From Deroplatys truncata (taxonomy: Eukaryota > Arthropoda > Insecta > Mantodea > Mantidae), in assembly GCA_030765065.1 (NCBI GenBank), contig CM060975.1, positions 261,773,816-261,837,815 of the forward strand: a stretch of DNA of 64,000 nucleotides, written 5' to 3'. The notes beneath the pieces were generated by a model. The model searched no databases and was not told the DNA's origin. It saw nothing but the letters and a program-made list of their open reading frames with translations. Made by a program: the position numbers and the translations under genes. Shown in pieces: positions 1 to 11,009 of this stretch. Every line of letters starts with the position of its first letter. Within the stretch, counting starts at the first letter, position 1.

Positions 1-1614
1 TTAAACCCTGTTTTAAAACACTCAAAAACGATTGTTACCATATTTCCAAAACTTTATTTGTGAATCTACACTGTTTCGTCAAACTGGTCGAAACGTTAAA
101 GATTTGTATTATAGGAAGACCTGGAAAAAATTTGCCATATTGTAGGCTACCTTATAACTTCCAAAAACAAAAAGCCCTTATAGTGCCTCGAACGTTTTAA
201 AAGCTACGCTTAACTATATTTTCAACCTGTTATAGACAAAATTAAGCTTCTTGGCCAGTCGACGCCCAAATGTATAATACTTGTGAAAAAACTGCACGAT
301 ATTCTATAACCTAAAACTATCCCTACTCATAGTTTTATACTGGTATGTGCAAAGTTGCAATATTGTAACGTATGGGTGAAGTTAAGTTAAATTATTTCCT
401 AAAAATAACTTTTATTTAGAATTTGCTTCATGTGAAGCTTATTTCTTGCATTCTTACTTCACATGCTGCAACCCATGATGTACAGTGATTCGTCGTTTAG
501 AACTAGTCGTTTCTTGTGTTATTATGTGGGTTGTTGATGCCAACTCATAGAGTAGAGGTTATCTCTCCATATATGACAATGTCGTGTGCAGGTGTCTATC
601 TATGATATAAAAGCCCTTTCATAAATCTATGGGCATGGCAGTCTTGATAGGAACAACCCCAGGCACAGCCGGAGGCGCTGCCCAGTTCAACGCCCACATT
701 TGGGTATGGCATCCAGCGTAACATCTGCTCAATGGCACTAGGTAACCAGTAACTGATCTTTCTTAAATACTTAATCTTAAAATGGCTTGCTTGCTCACTT
801 TCATTCTCTCTACTCATTTGTTATATTAAATTTGTTATCGTTTTTGTTAATTGTGTCTTGCTATTCAGAGTTGCTCACCAACCCTTCCTCCCGCTGTAAT
901 GTCTTTACCCTCTCTAAGGTAGGACGTTACAATATTTTACCAAACATAACAAACGTTTGGACGCTTTCGCTTTAGGTAGAAGAGAAAGTTTGTTGCTTGC
1001 TCACGATATTCAAACCCACCGATATTCTTATTTTCAACTCATTATTTATAGAATACTCCTGTATTTTATCCGGAACAGCTATATACATAGTCTGTATTTT
1101 ATCCAGCAAGTGTTGGTTAAAATAAAAGTAGTACAACTTTAGCTACTAGTGTTTCTGAACAACCAAAATATTTTTGTGTTATCGTGGTGCTATAGGATAG
1201 CATCCTTGCTTTACACACAATAATATGCGTTCAGAATTTCTGTTCGCTTCATGCTACCTGATATCCATATTGTGTAATGATATCACGTGCCTGATTGACA
1301 CATTAAAAGATTGACAAGTCTACAGGTAATCAAGCCTGTGATAGCAAGATTATAGGTTTAAATGGTTCATGACAAGTTCAATCGTGTAATAACGTCATTG
1401 GGCGGTTTATCACGATCTTTACTACTTTAACAGGGATTTTAAAAAAGATATTCCTTTGAGAGAAAGGAAACGGAAGATTCTGAATTATTAATAATGATCC
1501 AACAAATTCGGGGAACATGTAACGAGAAAGCTGAAATAAGAACAAAATACAGTATTATATGTTGACCACTCAGTTCTTGTACCACTACCATTGTATAATA
1601 AAAGAAAAAAGATC
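1..1614. other. AT-rich intergenic DNA, nothing recognised
   Basis: I see no conserved coding motif, RNA gene or repeat boundary here. Short open frames (for example a 73-codon minus-strand frame at 596-817) have no family motif I recognise. They look like chance frames in AT-rich DNA. Confidence 0.6.
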
Positions 1615-1616
1615 TG

Positions 1617-2381
1617 ATCTGTTACACTCACATAACTTTCTCTACTCTTGTACAAACTATTTTTTACAAACGCTTATTCTCCATATGCTTCATGTTATTT
1701 GAGATATCGAGATGTTAATCTTATTGCTAATTTTCTTGTAGATGCAAGGGGAATTGCTAGGCTTTAAGCCATAGGCAAATATTTTAAGAGCTGGTTGCTT
1801 TGTGGAGTATTCCATTCTCTCTGCATTACCAAGACCAAAAAGAAATAATTCCTATTTGAGAAAAAGTATAAGTATTGCAAAATTTAAAGGAATAACAAGC
1901 AATATCTAGAAAATGATTTACTCAACAAAACATTTTATTTGAAATAAATGTATTTTAACGCGATCTACATTTTTTGCGCAGTAAAAGTTTGTCTATCTCC
2001 TATGGTTCACAATAAAGAATACTTCTGGAGACATTCCCAGAAAATTCGAGATATATATTTCATTTGTCATGAAAATATGTAACACATATGTTATTTTAAT
2101 CAAAATCGTTATAGCCATTTTTGGGAAAATTAAAATTTTCGAGAAATGTTCCATGTAAAGGGTAATCTGGGGTGGAGGGATTTTCTTGAAAACCTTCGTG
2201 TCGCATCTCTGGAAGATACTGAAACTAAATACCAAGTTTTTTGTTTATCCGACTGTTCGTTTCTGAATTATGCTGTTCACAGATACAAGCACGGACATGT
2301 TTTCAAAAATGCTTTTTTTGGATTCAGGGGATCTCAAAACATATATTTCCGGTAAAATACAATATTTCTCGTACTTAGTCC
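1617..2381 (-). mobile_element. family M element, minus-strand copy, ends eroded
   Basis: This is a copy of the dispersed non-autonomous element family described at 12548-13497. Landmarks read on the minus strand include the tail block (TTTGTACAAGAG), the stretch complementary to AATTTTCTTGTAGATG, the TTTGATTAAAATA block and the head block ending at GGAAATATATG (2340-2355). The outer head is damaged, with a deletion between the GATTTCACCGG-type sequence and TATTGTATT, so the terminal CTTTCTCTACTAC tip is not intact. It has no coding capacity, and the short frames in it recur in other copies only because the repeat is conserved. Confidence 0.75.
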
Positions 2382-2399
2382 GATACTAATCTGTGTTTA

Positions 2400-4310
2400 C
2401 GCAACTACTTCCCTTGCTAGTGAGCTGTTGAAGACAAAGACGTAGGCGAGATTGTGATTTTCATATCAGTAAAGAAACAACCTGTTTTGTAGAAGTTGTA
2501 TTGTTCTTAAAATTATTTTAATAAGTATTATGCATTTGTTACATATTTTCTCATCAGGCGATTCTCCTTCTGCATCCTCTAAGCTAATTCCTTTTGTTAA
2601 TTTTATTTGAAATAAAGATAGATATATGTATGTTCAGAATTTGTAGTCAGCATCCAAAAAGAACTAGGTGTTTCTCTGATTCAGCTAAAATTTTGCTTGC
2701 CACTTCCATAATAAGCCTCCAAATTTGGAGAAAGATAATGGAACTTCAGTTCGGAGCAACAAAAAATCTCGAAGGGAATGCGTTCCCTGCAAAACTGTGG
2801 TATGGTTAAGCCAGTTACGAGAAAGCAGTAACATTTGCTTCACAAGTACTTTGCTATCCGCACCATGTAAGCGTTTCTTTTGCAATGCAGCAGATTATCA
2901 GACCATGATAATTTAAAATTATTATATTGAAAATTAAGCTCAATTAATAGACCTGCCTTCGTTAACAAAGATAATCGAGCATGGTGTCATCTGAAATAGA
3001 TCTTTTATGTTCTTTGAGAGCCTATGAAGCAAACAAACTGTTGTATGGTTTTTTCAGCTATCCATTTTTATTTATATCTCTGACAAAGGAACAAAGTTCA
3101 ATTTAAAGTACTTTAAAATCACTTGAGTAGGTTATTAATAATTCTACAATACTCTGCAAAACCGGTTTGAAATTATTTACCTTAGCGCATTATGTTCCAA
3201 GTTTGTTTTGAGAACTTGAGATATTTATGGGCATGAAATTTTCCGACGCAGCATTTTGTGTTAATTGCAAAGTGTTTTATAAATGAACGAATAAAGTTTA
3301 CTGCTCGGCTTGAGCTTGTACTGAGATATTCTTTTCGTGCCCTCAGCAAAATCCTCTTAACACCTTAGACGTTCTGTTAAGTTCTAAGCCTCTTAAAAGT
3401 GAAAGTTTATAGCCGTCGGCTACGAAATTTAAAAGGAAAGAATTGTGTTTGAATTTCACAATCTACAGAGCTGTAGTACTAATAAATGTTTCTAGTAATA
3501 GACTACACAAGTTTCTACATTGTGTCTTAGAAATATATGATTCCTTTTATTCTGAATATCTCTTCTTCACTGGAAAATTAAGTTGAGTCTTTATTGCTTT
3601 TTTATCTACACATTTTCGTCAACAAAGTCCAGTTAACATCTGATGCTCCCAATGTCTAAATATCTGAATGATACAAAGAACAGAATTGGTACTTTTGAGA
3701 AAACGGAGTTTGTATTCGTGAATACAAGCTGAAAACACTCAATTTCGAGTAATATTTATTATAAGCACTTCACGAATAAAATTCATATAAATAGTGGCGT
3801 TATTATATAGTGTGCGGTAATAGTACATTGTGATAGTGTGGTAAGTAAATCACTGAAGAACGAGGAAGAATTTGAAAACACGAGACAAAGTAGTCTTCAG
3901 AGATTCTCCTGTGCACTAACTCGTGTATGCGTATTGCATACTGTTTATTCGACAATAATGAATATTATAATTATACGTATGCCAAAATAAAATTAATTAA
4001 CATCTGCGGTACATTGGTTCTAGTAGCAAGGTCACCAAAGTTTGGTGGCGAACTGGTAATCAATTATCCTCACCTGGTTCTTAACCTTGAACAAATCAAT
4101 AACCTGCGGCTCATACTTAGTTGCTGCATGAATTAAATATTAACGAATAAATACGAAGTAACGACCGGGGTAAGATCTAAATGCCAAAATTCAACTATGA
4201 AGTATGATTATATGAAGTCTCCAATAATAACTGTATCAAATGTGAAAGAATACACGCTGGAAGAGAACTTACATTACCTCTAATATGTACTTCATATTAG
4301 AAGGAGTATA
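2400..4310. other. unannotated AT-rich stretch
   Basis: No gene, RNA or recognised transposon could be supported. Several short frames around 2594-2916 overlap on both strands with no motif. Confidence 0.5.
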
Positions 4311-4314
4311 CACA

Positions 4315-4336
4315 CATATATATATATATATATATA
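4315..4336. repeat. (AT)n microsatellite
   Basis: Uninterrupted alternating AT of about 22 bases, just upstream of the transposon remnant that begins near 4360. Confidence 0.9.
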
Positions 4337-4359
4337 ATAGTATAATATTCTGATCTAGG

Positions 4360-5640
4360 AACAGCTATTTTTGAAACAAATACATTTTTACGAATTAGAT
4401 GATTTTTCCATTAAAATGTATTAAGATACAGGTTTGTTACTTGTGAGATGAGTAAAGGAAACTATTTTTGACCTAGTTTCGGTAGTAACCCTGTAACGTC
4501 ATCCAAGATTTTGAAATAGTAATTTTCCTAACACCGATTTGCAGACGTAATGTGTTTGGAGATATAGGCAACGTTACTAGATCAAGGTAAGCCAGTGTGA
4601 AAGCCGGCTCCCGGACGTAACCAAAACAGCATATCTGGACTAGGAGGTGGGAGGACTAGAGGTTTTGTTTTCCACACGACCCTTAATCCAAATACTACGA
4701 AAGGGTGGTGTAATGTTTTGGCAAAATTACAAGCATAACTTGGTAGCTATTGATCTATCCTAACGGTATGGAAGTAATGCCCTTGTCGTCCAATAAGCGT
4801 TTTGCAGTCGCTGAGTGAAAAGCATACCATGTTTGTCAGCTCCACCAGAAATTGAGCCATTAGAGTAACATCGTACTATGCTTTGAAACTACACTTTATA
4901 GTGATAAATGATCCCGAGTTGTGTTTAGTGGACCACTGTACGTAAATCTCAGGGAGCGTACATCCAGCACACGAAGGAGGGTAAGCATGGGATACCGTCG
5001 CCGCAGAGGAAGCAATTTTAAATCTCGTAAATGAATAACGCAGCAGCAGAGTCGGGGAATAGCTTGCATGGTCGGAGTGTCCCACTGGTTTGTTCTCAGG
5101 ACTCTGAAAGAACAGTTATTGCGATCGTGTCTTATCCAACGGTATAGTGTCTCACAGCAGCGGATTACGCACCTAGGCTGGCTTTCGTCAATTGGTTCCT
5201 AGGACAAGCCACAGATATACCACAATTAATTATAGCAGTTTACATAGCTATCTGTATATAAGTGGCATTTTCAATTTTCATAACATCCATACATGGGGGG
5301 AAGAATTAGGGCCTACCTTCACAATTTTCAGCAGCGATTTGCTGGCAAAGTATGGAAACGTTTATATACATCATGATCCACGCGCCAGCGGAAATGAAAC
5401 TTGTTTACGCGCTGACCTACTTCTGGTAGGGAAATGGAGATTTCTAGCCCAGCTACCTTACGGTTACCACGCACTACAACTTTGCAAAGGGAGTTTTGTG
5501 TTCTCGGAGAAACCTAAAATATCTCCGCAGTAAATTGTTATAGGAAAAAACCAGATACAAAATATGTTCCAAATTATAAAATCTGTAAGTGGTTTAAACT
5601 AATATGACTTTTCCAACCGCTATAATATAGTTCATACACA
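4360..5640 (+). mobile_element. Tc1/mariner-IS630-type transposon remnant (DUF4817 lineage), piece 1
   Basis: A decayed DNA transposon. The 5' non-coding part (CTAGTTTCGGTAGTAAC, then GACGTAACCAAAACAGCATA) is shared with the copy at 15350-16570. So is the 3' part (CGCTGACCTA..TTCTGG, GAGAAACCTAA, ATACAAAATATGTT), which shows the two are one family. The middle encodes a broken transposase core. From about 5178 it reads RLAFVNWFLGQ, then after a decayed TDEA-like position GIFNFHNIHTWGEE, then in a shifted frame AYLHNFQQRFAGKVW. These are hallmarks of insect transposases with an N-terminal DUF4817-like helix-turn-helix. The first catalytic Asp region is mutated and at least one frameshift is present, so the copy is dead. 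TIRs were not resolved. Confidence 0.7.
5178..5370 (+). pseudogene. transposase core fragment, frameshifted
   Basis: Coding relic inside the 4360-5640 element. The residues recognised are RLAFVNWFLGQ, GIFNFHNIHTWGEE and, one frame away, LHNFQQRFAGKVW. Known family members read roughly RxxFCxW, TDEAxF, NxHNxHxWxxENPH and HxxQxRFxxNVW in this order. A stop lies before GIFNF and a frameshift follows GEE. About 65 codons are recognisable from a protein that usually runs to 350 or more. Confidence 0.65.
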
Positions 5641-5902
5641 TACTTGTGATAAAATAGGTAAAGCACGCAGGTAGGTTAGGTTACCAGCAACTTTTCACCA
5701 TGACAGCCTGAACAGAAAGTGGATCAAAAGAAAAACACTCGTCGAAAAGGTTACATACACAAAGTTTAAGCATGAAACATATGTATAAACTGAATTAGTT
5801 TAAGGTTCAGAACCGGGGGACACTGATGCTTAGTTGTGGTGCTGCATATGAATTTTGATGTAAGTAATGTAATAGAGACGTAGATATGGTTGTAAATTAG
5901 GT

Positions 5903-6216
5903 AGTGTAACAGAGTCCTCTTCAGAGGTGGTCAGACGAACTGGTACAAGGAGCAGGAAGAAGAGAGAATAGAGAGGTAAATATAGTGCAACAGAGCTCTC
6001 TTCAGAGGTAGCCAGACGAACTGGTACAAGGAGCAGGAAGAAGAGAGAATTAAGAGGTAAATAGAGATAGTGTAACAGAACCCTCTTCAGAGGTGGTCAG
6101 ACGAACTGGTACAAGGAGTAGGAAGAAGAGAGATTAGAGAGGTAAATAGAGAAAGTGCAACAGAGCCCTCTTCAGAGGTGGTCAGACGAACTGGTACAAG
6201 GAGCTGGAAGAAGAGG
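5903..6216. repeat. minisatellite, four units of 81-85 bp
   Basis: Four direct units, each containing TAGTGYAACAGAGCCCTCTTCAGAGGTGGTCAGACGAACTGGTACAAGGAGCAGGAAGAAGAGAGA with small variations. The shared TCAGAGG word starts at 5921, 6002, 6087 and 6172, giving periods of 81, 85 and 85. Each unit holds the short palindrome CCTCTTCAGAGG. The last unit breaks off at AAGAAGAGGA. No reading frame stays open across it. Confidence 0.9.
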
Positions 6217-6533
6217 ACCACAATTACCAAGTACCACCAACTATGGAAGAAAGTCACCGCGAAGGAGTTAAAACTATAGCCAACATTATTATAAGAAGGA
6301 CTAATTGGTGCTGAACTACCCTTTTATGAAAAGGGTTAAGTGAAAAGACAAGTATAAAGTTAATTTTCCCATGGACTGGCCAACCTTGGGAGTTTTTACA
6401 TGTGGTAACCTACGTAGAATAAGAGGCCATTGCCAAGGGATGTAAGTCTATCTTATCTCACCTTGGTGTACTACAACGAAAACAGACTATTCAGTTATTA
6501 ACACCATACTCTTGTTTTATTATCATTATAAGC

Positions 6534-6990
6534 TTGTTTCAACTACTGTACAATAATGTTTACAAACAAAACACTGTACTGTATTCTGCCGTCAATTACT
6601 GTGTGTTTCTGCGAGATGTGTTGCTTGTTTTGTTGGAGAATCTGGTACTTAGGCATCATATATGGTTTCACCATGATTATACACCTCCAAATGTCTATAA
6701 CGGAGTCAAAATAACCTAAAATGCAACATTTGGCGCTAGCTGGATTGGGCGAGGAGGACTCGTAGCATTACCTGCGCGTTCTCCTGTTCTTACACCTTTT
6801 GATTATTTATTTTCTCTGGGTTGTCAAGAAGGAAGAAGCTTACGATACGTTAGTTGAAAATGAACAGATTTAATACAATGCATAATGCCTGCAGCATTTG
6901 CGGTGCCAGTTTTGTTACTTGTCACAATGTCAACGGTGCTATGTTTGAACATTTGTTTAAGAACTGGTGTGCATGAATTTCTACATGCAC
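6534..6990 (+). pseudogene. DUF4817-lineage transposase C-terminal half, decayed
   Basis: A second fragment of the same broad transposase group, here the region following the second catalytic Asp. In frame from about 6590 it reads FLRDVLLVLLENL then IWFHHD. In other frames it reads ATFGASWIGRGG and VALPARSPVLTPFDYLFSLG. Intact relatives read roughly LPxLLExVPLxVRRxMWFQHDGAPAH, then NATFPNRWIGRGGPVAWPPRSPDLTPLDFFLWG. The HHD corresponds to the second catalytic Asp; the SPDLTP Asp is replaced by Val here. Multiple frameshifts and stops are present. Element ends were not identified. Confidence 0.7.
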
Positions 6991-8115
6991 AGGATAATAA
7001 TTATGGTAATAATAATACACAATGTATAGTTACAGGAAATAATAACAAATAATTATATTGTAATTTTACAAACAAATTTTAAAAATTAACGCACGCAGTT
7101 CCAATCCATACAATATTTATTTTGAACATATTTTTCAAGTACATCTTCAAGTGAAACTTCGTATAATGTTCCTTTAAATGTTTTTAATATATAGGAGAGG
7201 ATTTAAGAATCTAGCTCCAATGCCTTATATGAAACATTTTGTACTTTATTTTCCCAGATAGTTGCCATACCTTCAAATTAACTTGAACGACGGAATTATC
7301 AGTATATGGGCAGGAAACAGAGAAAGGGTTAAATGAGTGTATAGAAATTTCCAAAATCACACGGGGCAATTTTTATTGTTCTTTTATCTCTAGTACATTC
7401 GCACCAGCTGAGTTGGTCACGTACACTCGGGACCATATAGAAACCCGGAATCTAAGTTGGTATTAAACTGTGTATGTTTGCTCCCTCCAAGTGTCATCTT
7501 TCTATCTCTTGAATAATTATTCCATAATTCATTGGAAGTTTAAGCTATGGCATAAAACGGACGGAATGTAGCATTGCTATTAAGTTTGCCTATGTTCTTG
7601 CTAGTTGAATACGTTTAAGTTAATAATAATTCCGATAATAAAGCGGACGACAACAGTCCAATTGACTGCAAAGGCCACTTCAGTTCCATTATACTACAAT
7701 AATGATAAATTATTTACATAATTACTGTTATTCTCGTCATCCAGGTGTCTTAATCCGTACGAATCAAACCAATTGCTGAGACTAATAAATGTATCGAAGT
7801 AAAATCCTCTTTGTGGTAATAACTCGATGGTAGCAATACTTTTTGACTTTATATTTATAGCTGTTTTGCATTTCAGTGCTGCAGCATCTCATTTCTCAGT
7901 CACCTCTCTCCTTACAAGGTCCAGTCGCTCATCCTGTTGTTCACAAGAATCAGATGGCAGGCTATTTCTGACTCCTTCATTTAACAAGGACTATAACATG
8001 TCATTGAATCATATCTTTTTCTTAGAATTCATTTCGAGTCTGTTATAGACGTGATACTGGCTGTGTGAAAACTAGTATTAGGTTAGAGAAACCTGGAAAC
8101 CTTAAGGAAGAAAAT
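6991..8115. other. unannotated AT-rich stretch
   Basis: No supported gene or repeat boundary. One 73-codon frame at 7827-8048 begins with a hydrophobic run, but it has no recognisable family and no coding context. Confidence 0.5.
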
Positions 8116-8119
8116 CTGT

Positions 8120-8455
8120 GATACATTCACATTACTTTCTCAACCCTCTATCGTTTATTCGTGACTATACAAACTATTCTTACTAAAACTTGTTTTTCTA
8201 TCCACTTCACTTTAATCCAAATAAAAATTTTCATAAATAACTAATTATACATTTCATTATAGATATAAAGAGAACAGTCATACTTAAATGTTTAAGCACT
8301 GGACGCTATATACTAGCCTTAAAATTCCATACTGTTTCCATGCAATCACGATAAAAACTGAATGTTGGAAGACTTTAAAGAATGACCAAGAAATTAACAA
8401 TTCCAACCATTATCTCTGAAATGTACCATGTCACAAAAATTTATTTTAATTAAAT
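8120..8455 (-). mobile_element. family M-related fragment, minus strand
   Basis: The left part (ACATTCACATTACTTTCTC, then ACTATACAAACTATTCTTACTAAAACTTG) matches the minus-strand tail of family M. The right part (CTTAAATGTTTAAGCACTGGACGCTATA.. TTCCATACTGTTTCCATG) matches 11310-11375 instead. This suggests a subfamily with a different interior, or a composite. It abuts the plus-strand copy beginning at 8468. Confidence 0.6.
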
Positions 8456-8467
8456 TGTGTGTTTTAA

Positions 8468-9503
8468 AGAGGTGTACTACGTAGAGAAAGTAGGGGAAGT
8501 ATTGTATTCCACCCAAAAATTCGATACCGAGATTTCACCGGAAATACATGTTTTGAGACACCCTGAATCGAAAAAAAGCATTTTTGGAAACATGTCCGTG
8601 TGTGTGTCTATTTGTCTGTGTCTGTCTGTGTGTGCCTGTCTGTGAACAGCATAACGCAGAAACGAACAGTCGGATAAACACCAAACTTGGTATTTAGGTT
8701 CAGTATCTTACAGAGATGCGACACAAAGTTTTTCAAGAAAACCCCCCACTCCAGATTACCCTTTACATGGAAGATTTTTCGAAAAGTTTAATTTACTTAA
8801 AAATGGCTCTAAAGATTTTGATTAAAATATCATATGTTTAAGATATTTTCATGACAAATAAAATGTATATCTTGAATTTTCTGGGAATGTCTCCAAAAGT
8901 ATTCTCCATTGTGAACGACTTTTACATAACTGGTAAACCATAAGAGATAGACAAAATTTTACTACACAAAAAATGTAGATCGCGTTAAAATACACAATTT
9001 ATGTCATATACATTTTCTTTTGTTGAGTGATCCATTTTCGAGATATTGCTTGTCATTCCCTTAAATTGTTCAATACTTATTTTCTAAAATGAGAATTTCT
9101 TATTCATTTTATTGTCTTGGATATGCAAAGAGTTATAATCTGTGGCAAAGGGAATGGTGCTGTACCTAGCAACCAGCTATTAAGAGATATGTATGTGCTA
9201 AAAGGCTACTGTTTTTCTATATTGCCCTTGTAAATATATTTTCCTCTTACATCTACAAGAAAATTAGCAATAAGATAGAGTTTGCAAATGTTTATCCCGA
9301 TTAACATGAAGTAGATGTAGAATAAGCGTTTGTAAAAATAGTTTGTACCAGAGTATAGAAGGTCATTTGAGTGCAACACATCAGATATTTTAAACAGGCT
9401 TGTTTTATTCAGGTAATCTCAAAACATGTATTCCCGATGAAATCTCAGTATAAAATTTTAGGAAGGAATGCAATACTTTCTCTGTATACTGTAGGAGTCG
9501 CGG
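8468..9503 (+). mobile_element. family M element, nearly full length
   Basis: A long copy carrying both a head and an inverted tail. The head block is GGGGAAGTATTGTATTCCAC, then the GTGTGTCTGTGAACAGC block and the CGGATAAACACCAAACTTGG block. The internal TTTTGATTAAAATATCATATG and ACAAGAAAATTAGCAATAAG blocks follow. The tail is ATGTATTCCCGATGAAATCTC to AATGCAATACTTTCTCTG, which is the complement of the head. The outermost head tip reads TACTACGTAGAGAAAGTA, that is the terminal hairpin in the opposite orientation from most copies. The right tip ends where the mariner remnant at 9504 starts. It has no coding capacity. Confidence 0.8.
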
Positions 9504-10567
9504 GAAAAGAAAAAAAAACCCGCTGGTGCCAAATCTGGAGATTAGGCGGGATGGGGAACAGTATTCATCCTATTTTTATCCAAAAATTGGCGAACACAAA
9601 GGGCTTTGTGCGCGGACGCATTGTCATGATGCAGGAACCAGCCACCACTCCTCTATTTCTCCGGCCGTTTGCGTCGCATATTCTCCCTTAATCTTTGCAG
9701 CACTTGTTTGTAGAATATTTGATTCACTGTTTGACTGTGGCACAAATTTCTTATGTACAATGCCTTTAATGTCAAAAAACACAATCATCATTTACTTCAC
9801 TTTGGATCGAACTTGTCTGGCCTTTTTCAAGCGTGGAGATGAAGGACTCTTCTATTATGAAGATTGTTGCTTCGATTCTGGATCGTACCCATAAATCCAT
9901 GTTTCATCACCAGTAATAATTTTCTCCATAAACTGTGGGTCACTTTGTAGCTCTTCTTTAAGATCTATGCAGGCAATCACACGGCTTTCCTTTTGGTCAT
10001 TTGAAAGCACGTGGGGTACGAACTTGGCGGCAATTCTTCTCACGTCCAAATTCTTTTAAAATGCTTTCAACACTTCCAAGGAGAGTCCTAATGAGTTGGA
10101 AAGTTATCTTATTGTAATGCGCCTATCATTTAAGACCATTTCCCTCCCCTGATTGATATTTTCATCAGTTTTGCTGGAACAGGGTCGCCCCGAACGATCT
10201 GCATCTTTAACTGATGTCACACCACTTTTAAATTTCGAAAACCACTAAAATGCTGGAGTTTTGCCCATATATTCCTCTCCATAAGCTTTTCTTGATATAT
10301 CATAGGCTTCTGTTGCAGTTTTACCGACTTTAAAGCAACATTTGATGTTCGTTCTTTGTAATCTGACATTTTTCTACGCGGAAAAATTGCAGCACATGCA
10401 AAACACGTGTTCACTTCAGAGAGTCTACCTCGTCACTAAATGGTGACAGAAATGACCTCTTATTTTTATGGGAAGGAAGGCTGCATATACATATATAAGA
10501 ATTAAAGAAATTTCAGCGTGAGTATTGTTGTGAAGCTATTCCGAAACTTTTTGATCACACCTCGTAT
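9504..10567 (-). mobile_element. mariner transposon remnant, minus strand, 3' truncated
   Basis: The 5' terminal inverted repeat is at the right end (10537-10566). On the minus strand it reads TACGAGGTGTGATCAAAAAG, with the TA target dinucleotide. Downstream on the minus strand comes a broken mariner transposase. It is cut off shortly after the third catalytic motif, where it meets the end of the family M copy at 9503. No opposite TIR is present, so it cannot be mobilised. Confidence 0.85.
9510..10385 (-). pseudogene. mariner transposase, frameshifted and truncated
   Basis: Reading from 10385 leftward, the N-terminal helix-turn-helix is recognisable in two frames (MSDYKERT, then KVGKTATEAYDISRKAYGEE). 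An open stretch at 10049-9855 holds RRIAAKFVPHVLSNDQKESR and ITGDETWIYGYDPESKQQSS. The GDE of the latter carries the first catalytic Asp. Further on come GIVHK-FVP, then FLHHDNASAHKALCVRQFL with the second Asp, and HPA-SPDLAPAGFF with the third (D,D34D type). At least two frameshifts and one stop (before SPDL) break it. The sequence ends about ten residues after the third Asp, so the C-terminus is absent. Motifs and TIR resemble the mauritiana/rosa-like mariners, but the subfamily is not certain. Confidence 0.85.
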
Positions 10568-11000
10568 TGTAAATAAGAATCCCGCTCCCGTCTGTAGAAG
10601 CTTATATCTATAATGGATGCTGTACTTTATGTTTACATGTTTTTATATAACACATAACTGATTAAACTTTGTATTAGCGACGAAACCCCTTCAATATAAA
10701 ACCAATGTTAACGGCGGCGCGCCACGTTTAACTATGAGAAGTGGGCGGGGAATCGGGAACGCCGTGTACACTACATCTAATGCGTTGGACTTTCTCTGCT
10801 CGCTCTTCTATATACTCTTCTTAACAAAGCTTATTCTTCTGTATACTTCTTAATCGTGATAGGCTTTTCGTTACACATATCGTTGTAGGTATAAGAACAA
10901 TACAGTGGGCTAAAGTAATACCGAGTCGCTACGTAATGTCTTTGAAATTCCACCCTCTTTATATAAGCACGATAAAAAAAAGAATATAAAGGTGACAAAT
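10568..11000. other. intergenic, with a short GC-rich patch
   Basis: Mostly featureless. At 10710-10765 there is a local CpG-rich patch containing GGCGGCGCGCCACG and GTGGGCGGGGAA, unusual in this AT-rich window. At 10800-10920 is a block (CTTATTCTTCTG.. GTAGGTATAAGAAC.. GGGCTAAAG) that recurs at 11040-11160 and 43130-43225. Confidence 0.4.
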
Positions 11001-11009
11001 TTTGATGTG

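Noticed and set aside
787..1142. Overlapping short plus-strand frames as a small membrane protein
   Set aside because: Hydrophobic bias is expected in T-rich DNA; there is no start context, homologue or conserved feature.
5903..6216. CRISPR-like array
   Set aside because: Units are 81-85 bp direct repeats with no constant-repeat and variable-spacer structure; it is a eukaryotic minisatellite.
8457..8645. Short frames with Cys/Val-Ser runs in family M copies (also 28425-28664, 32600-32854, 39579-39881)
   Set aside because: They recur only because the repeat is conserved; they shift frame between copies and carry no domain.
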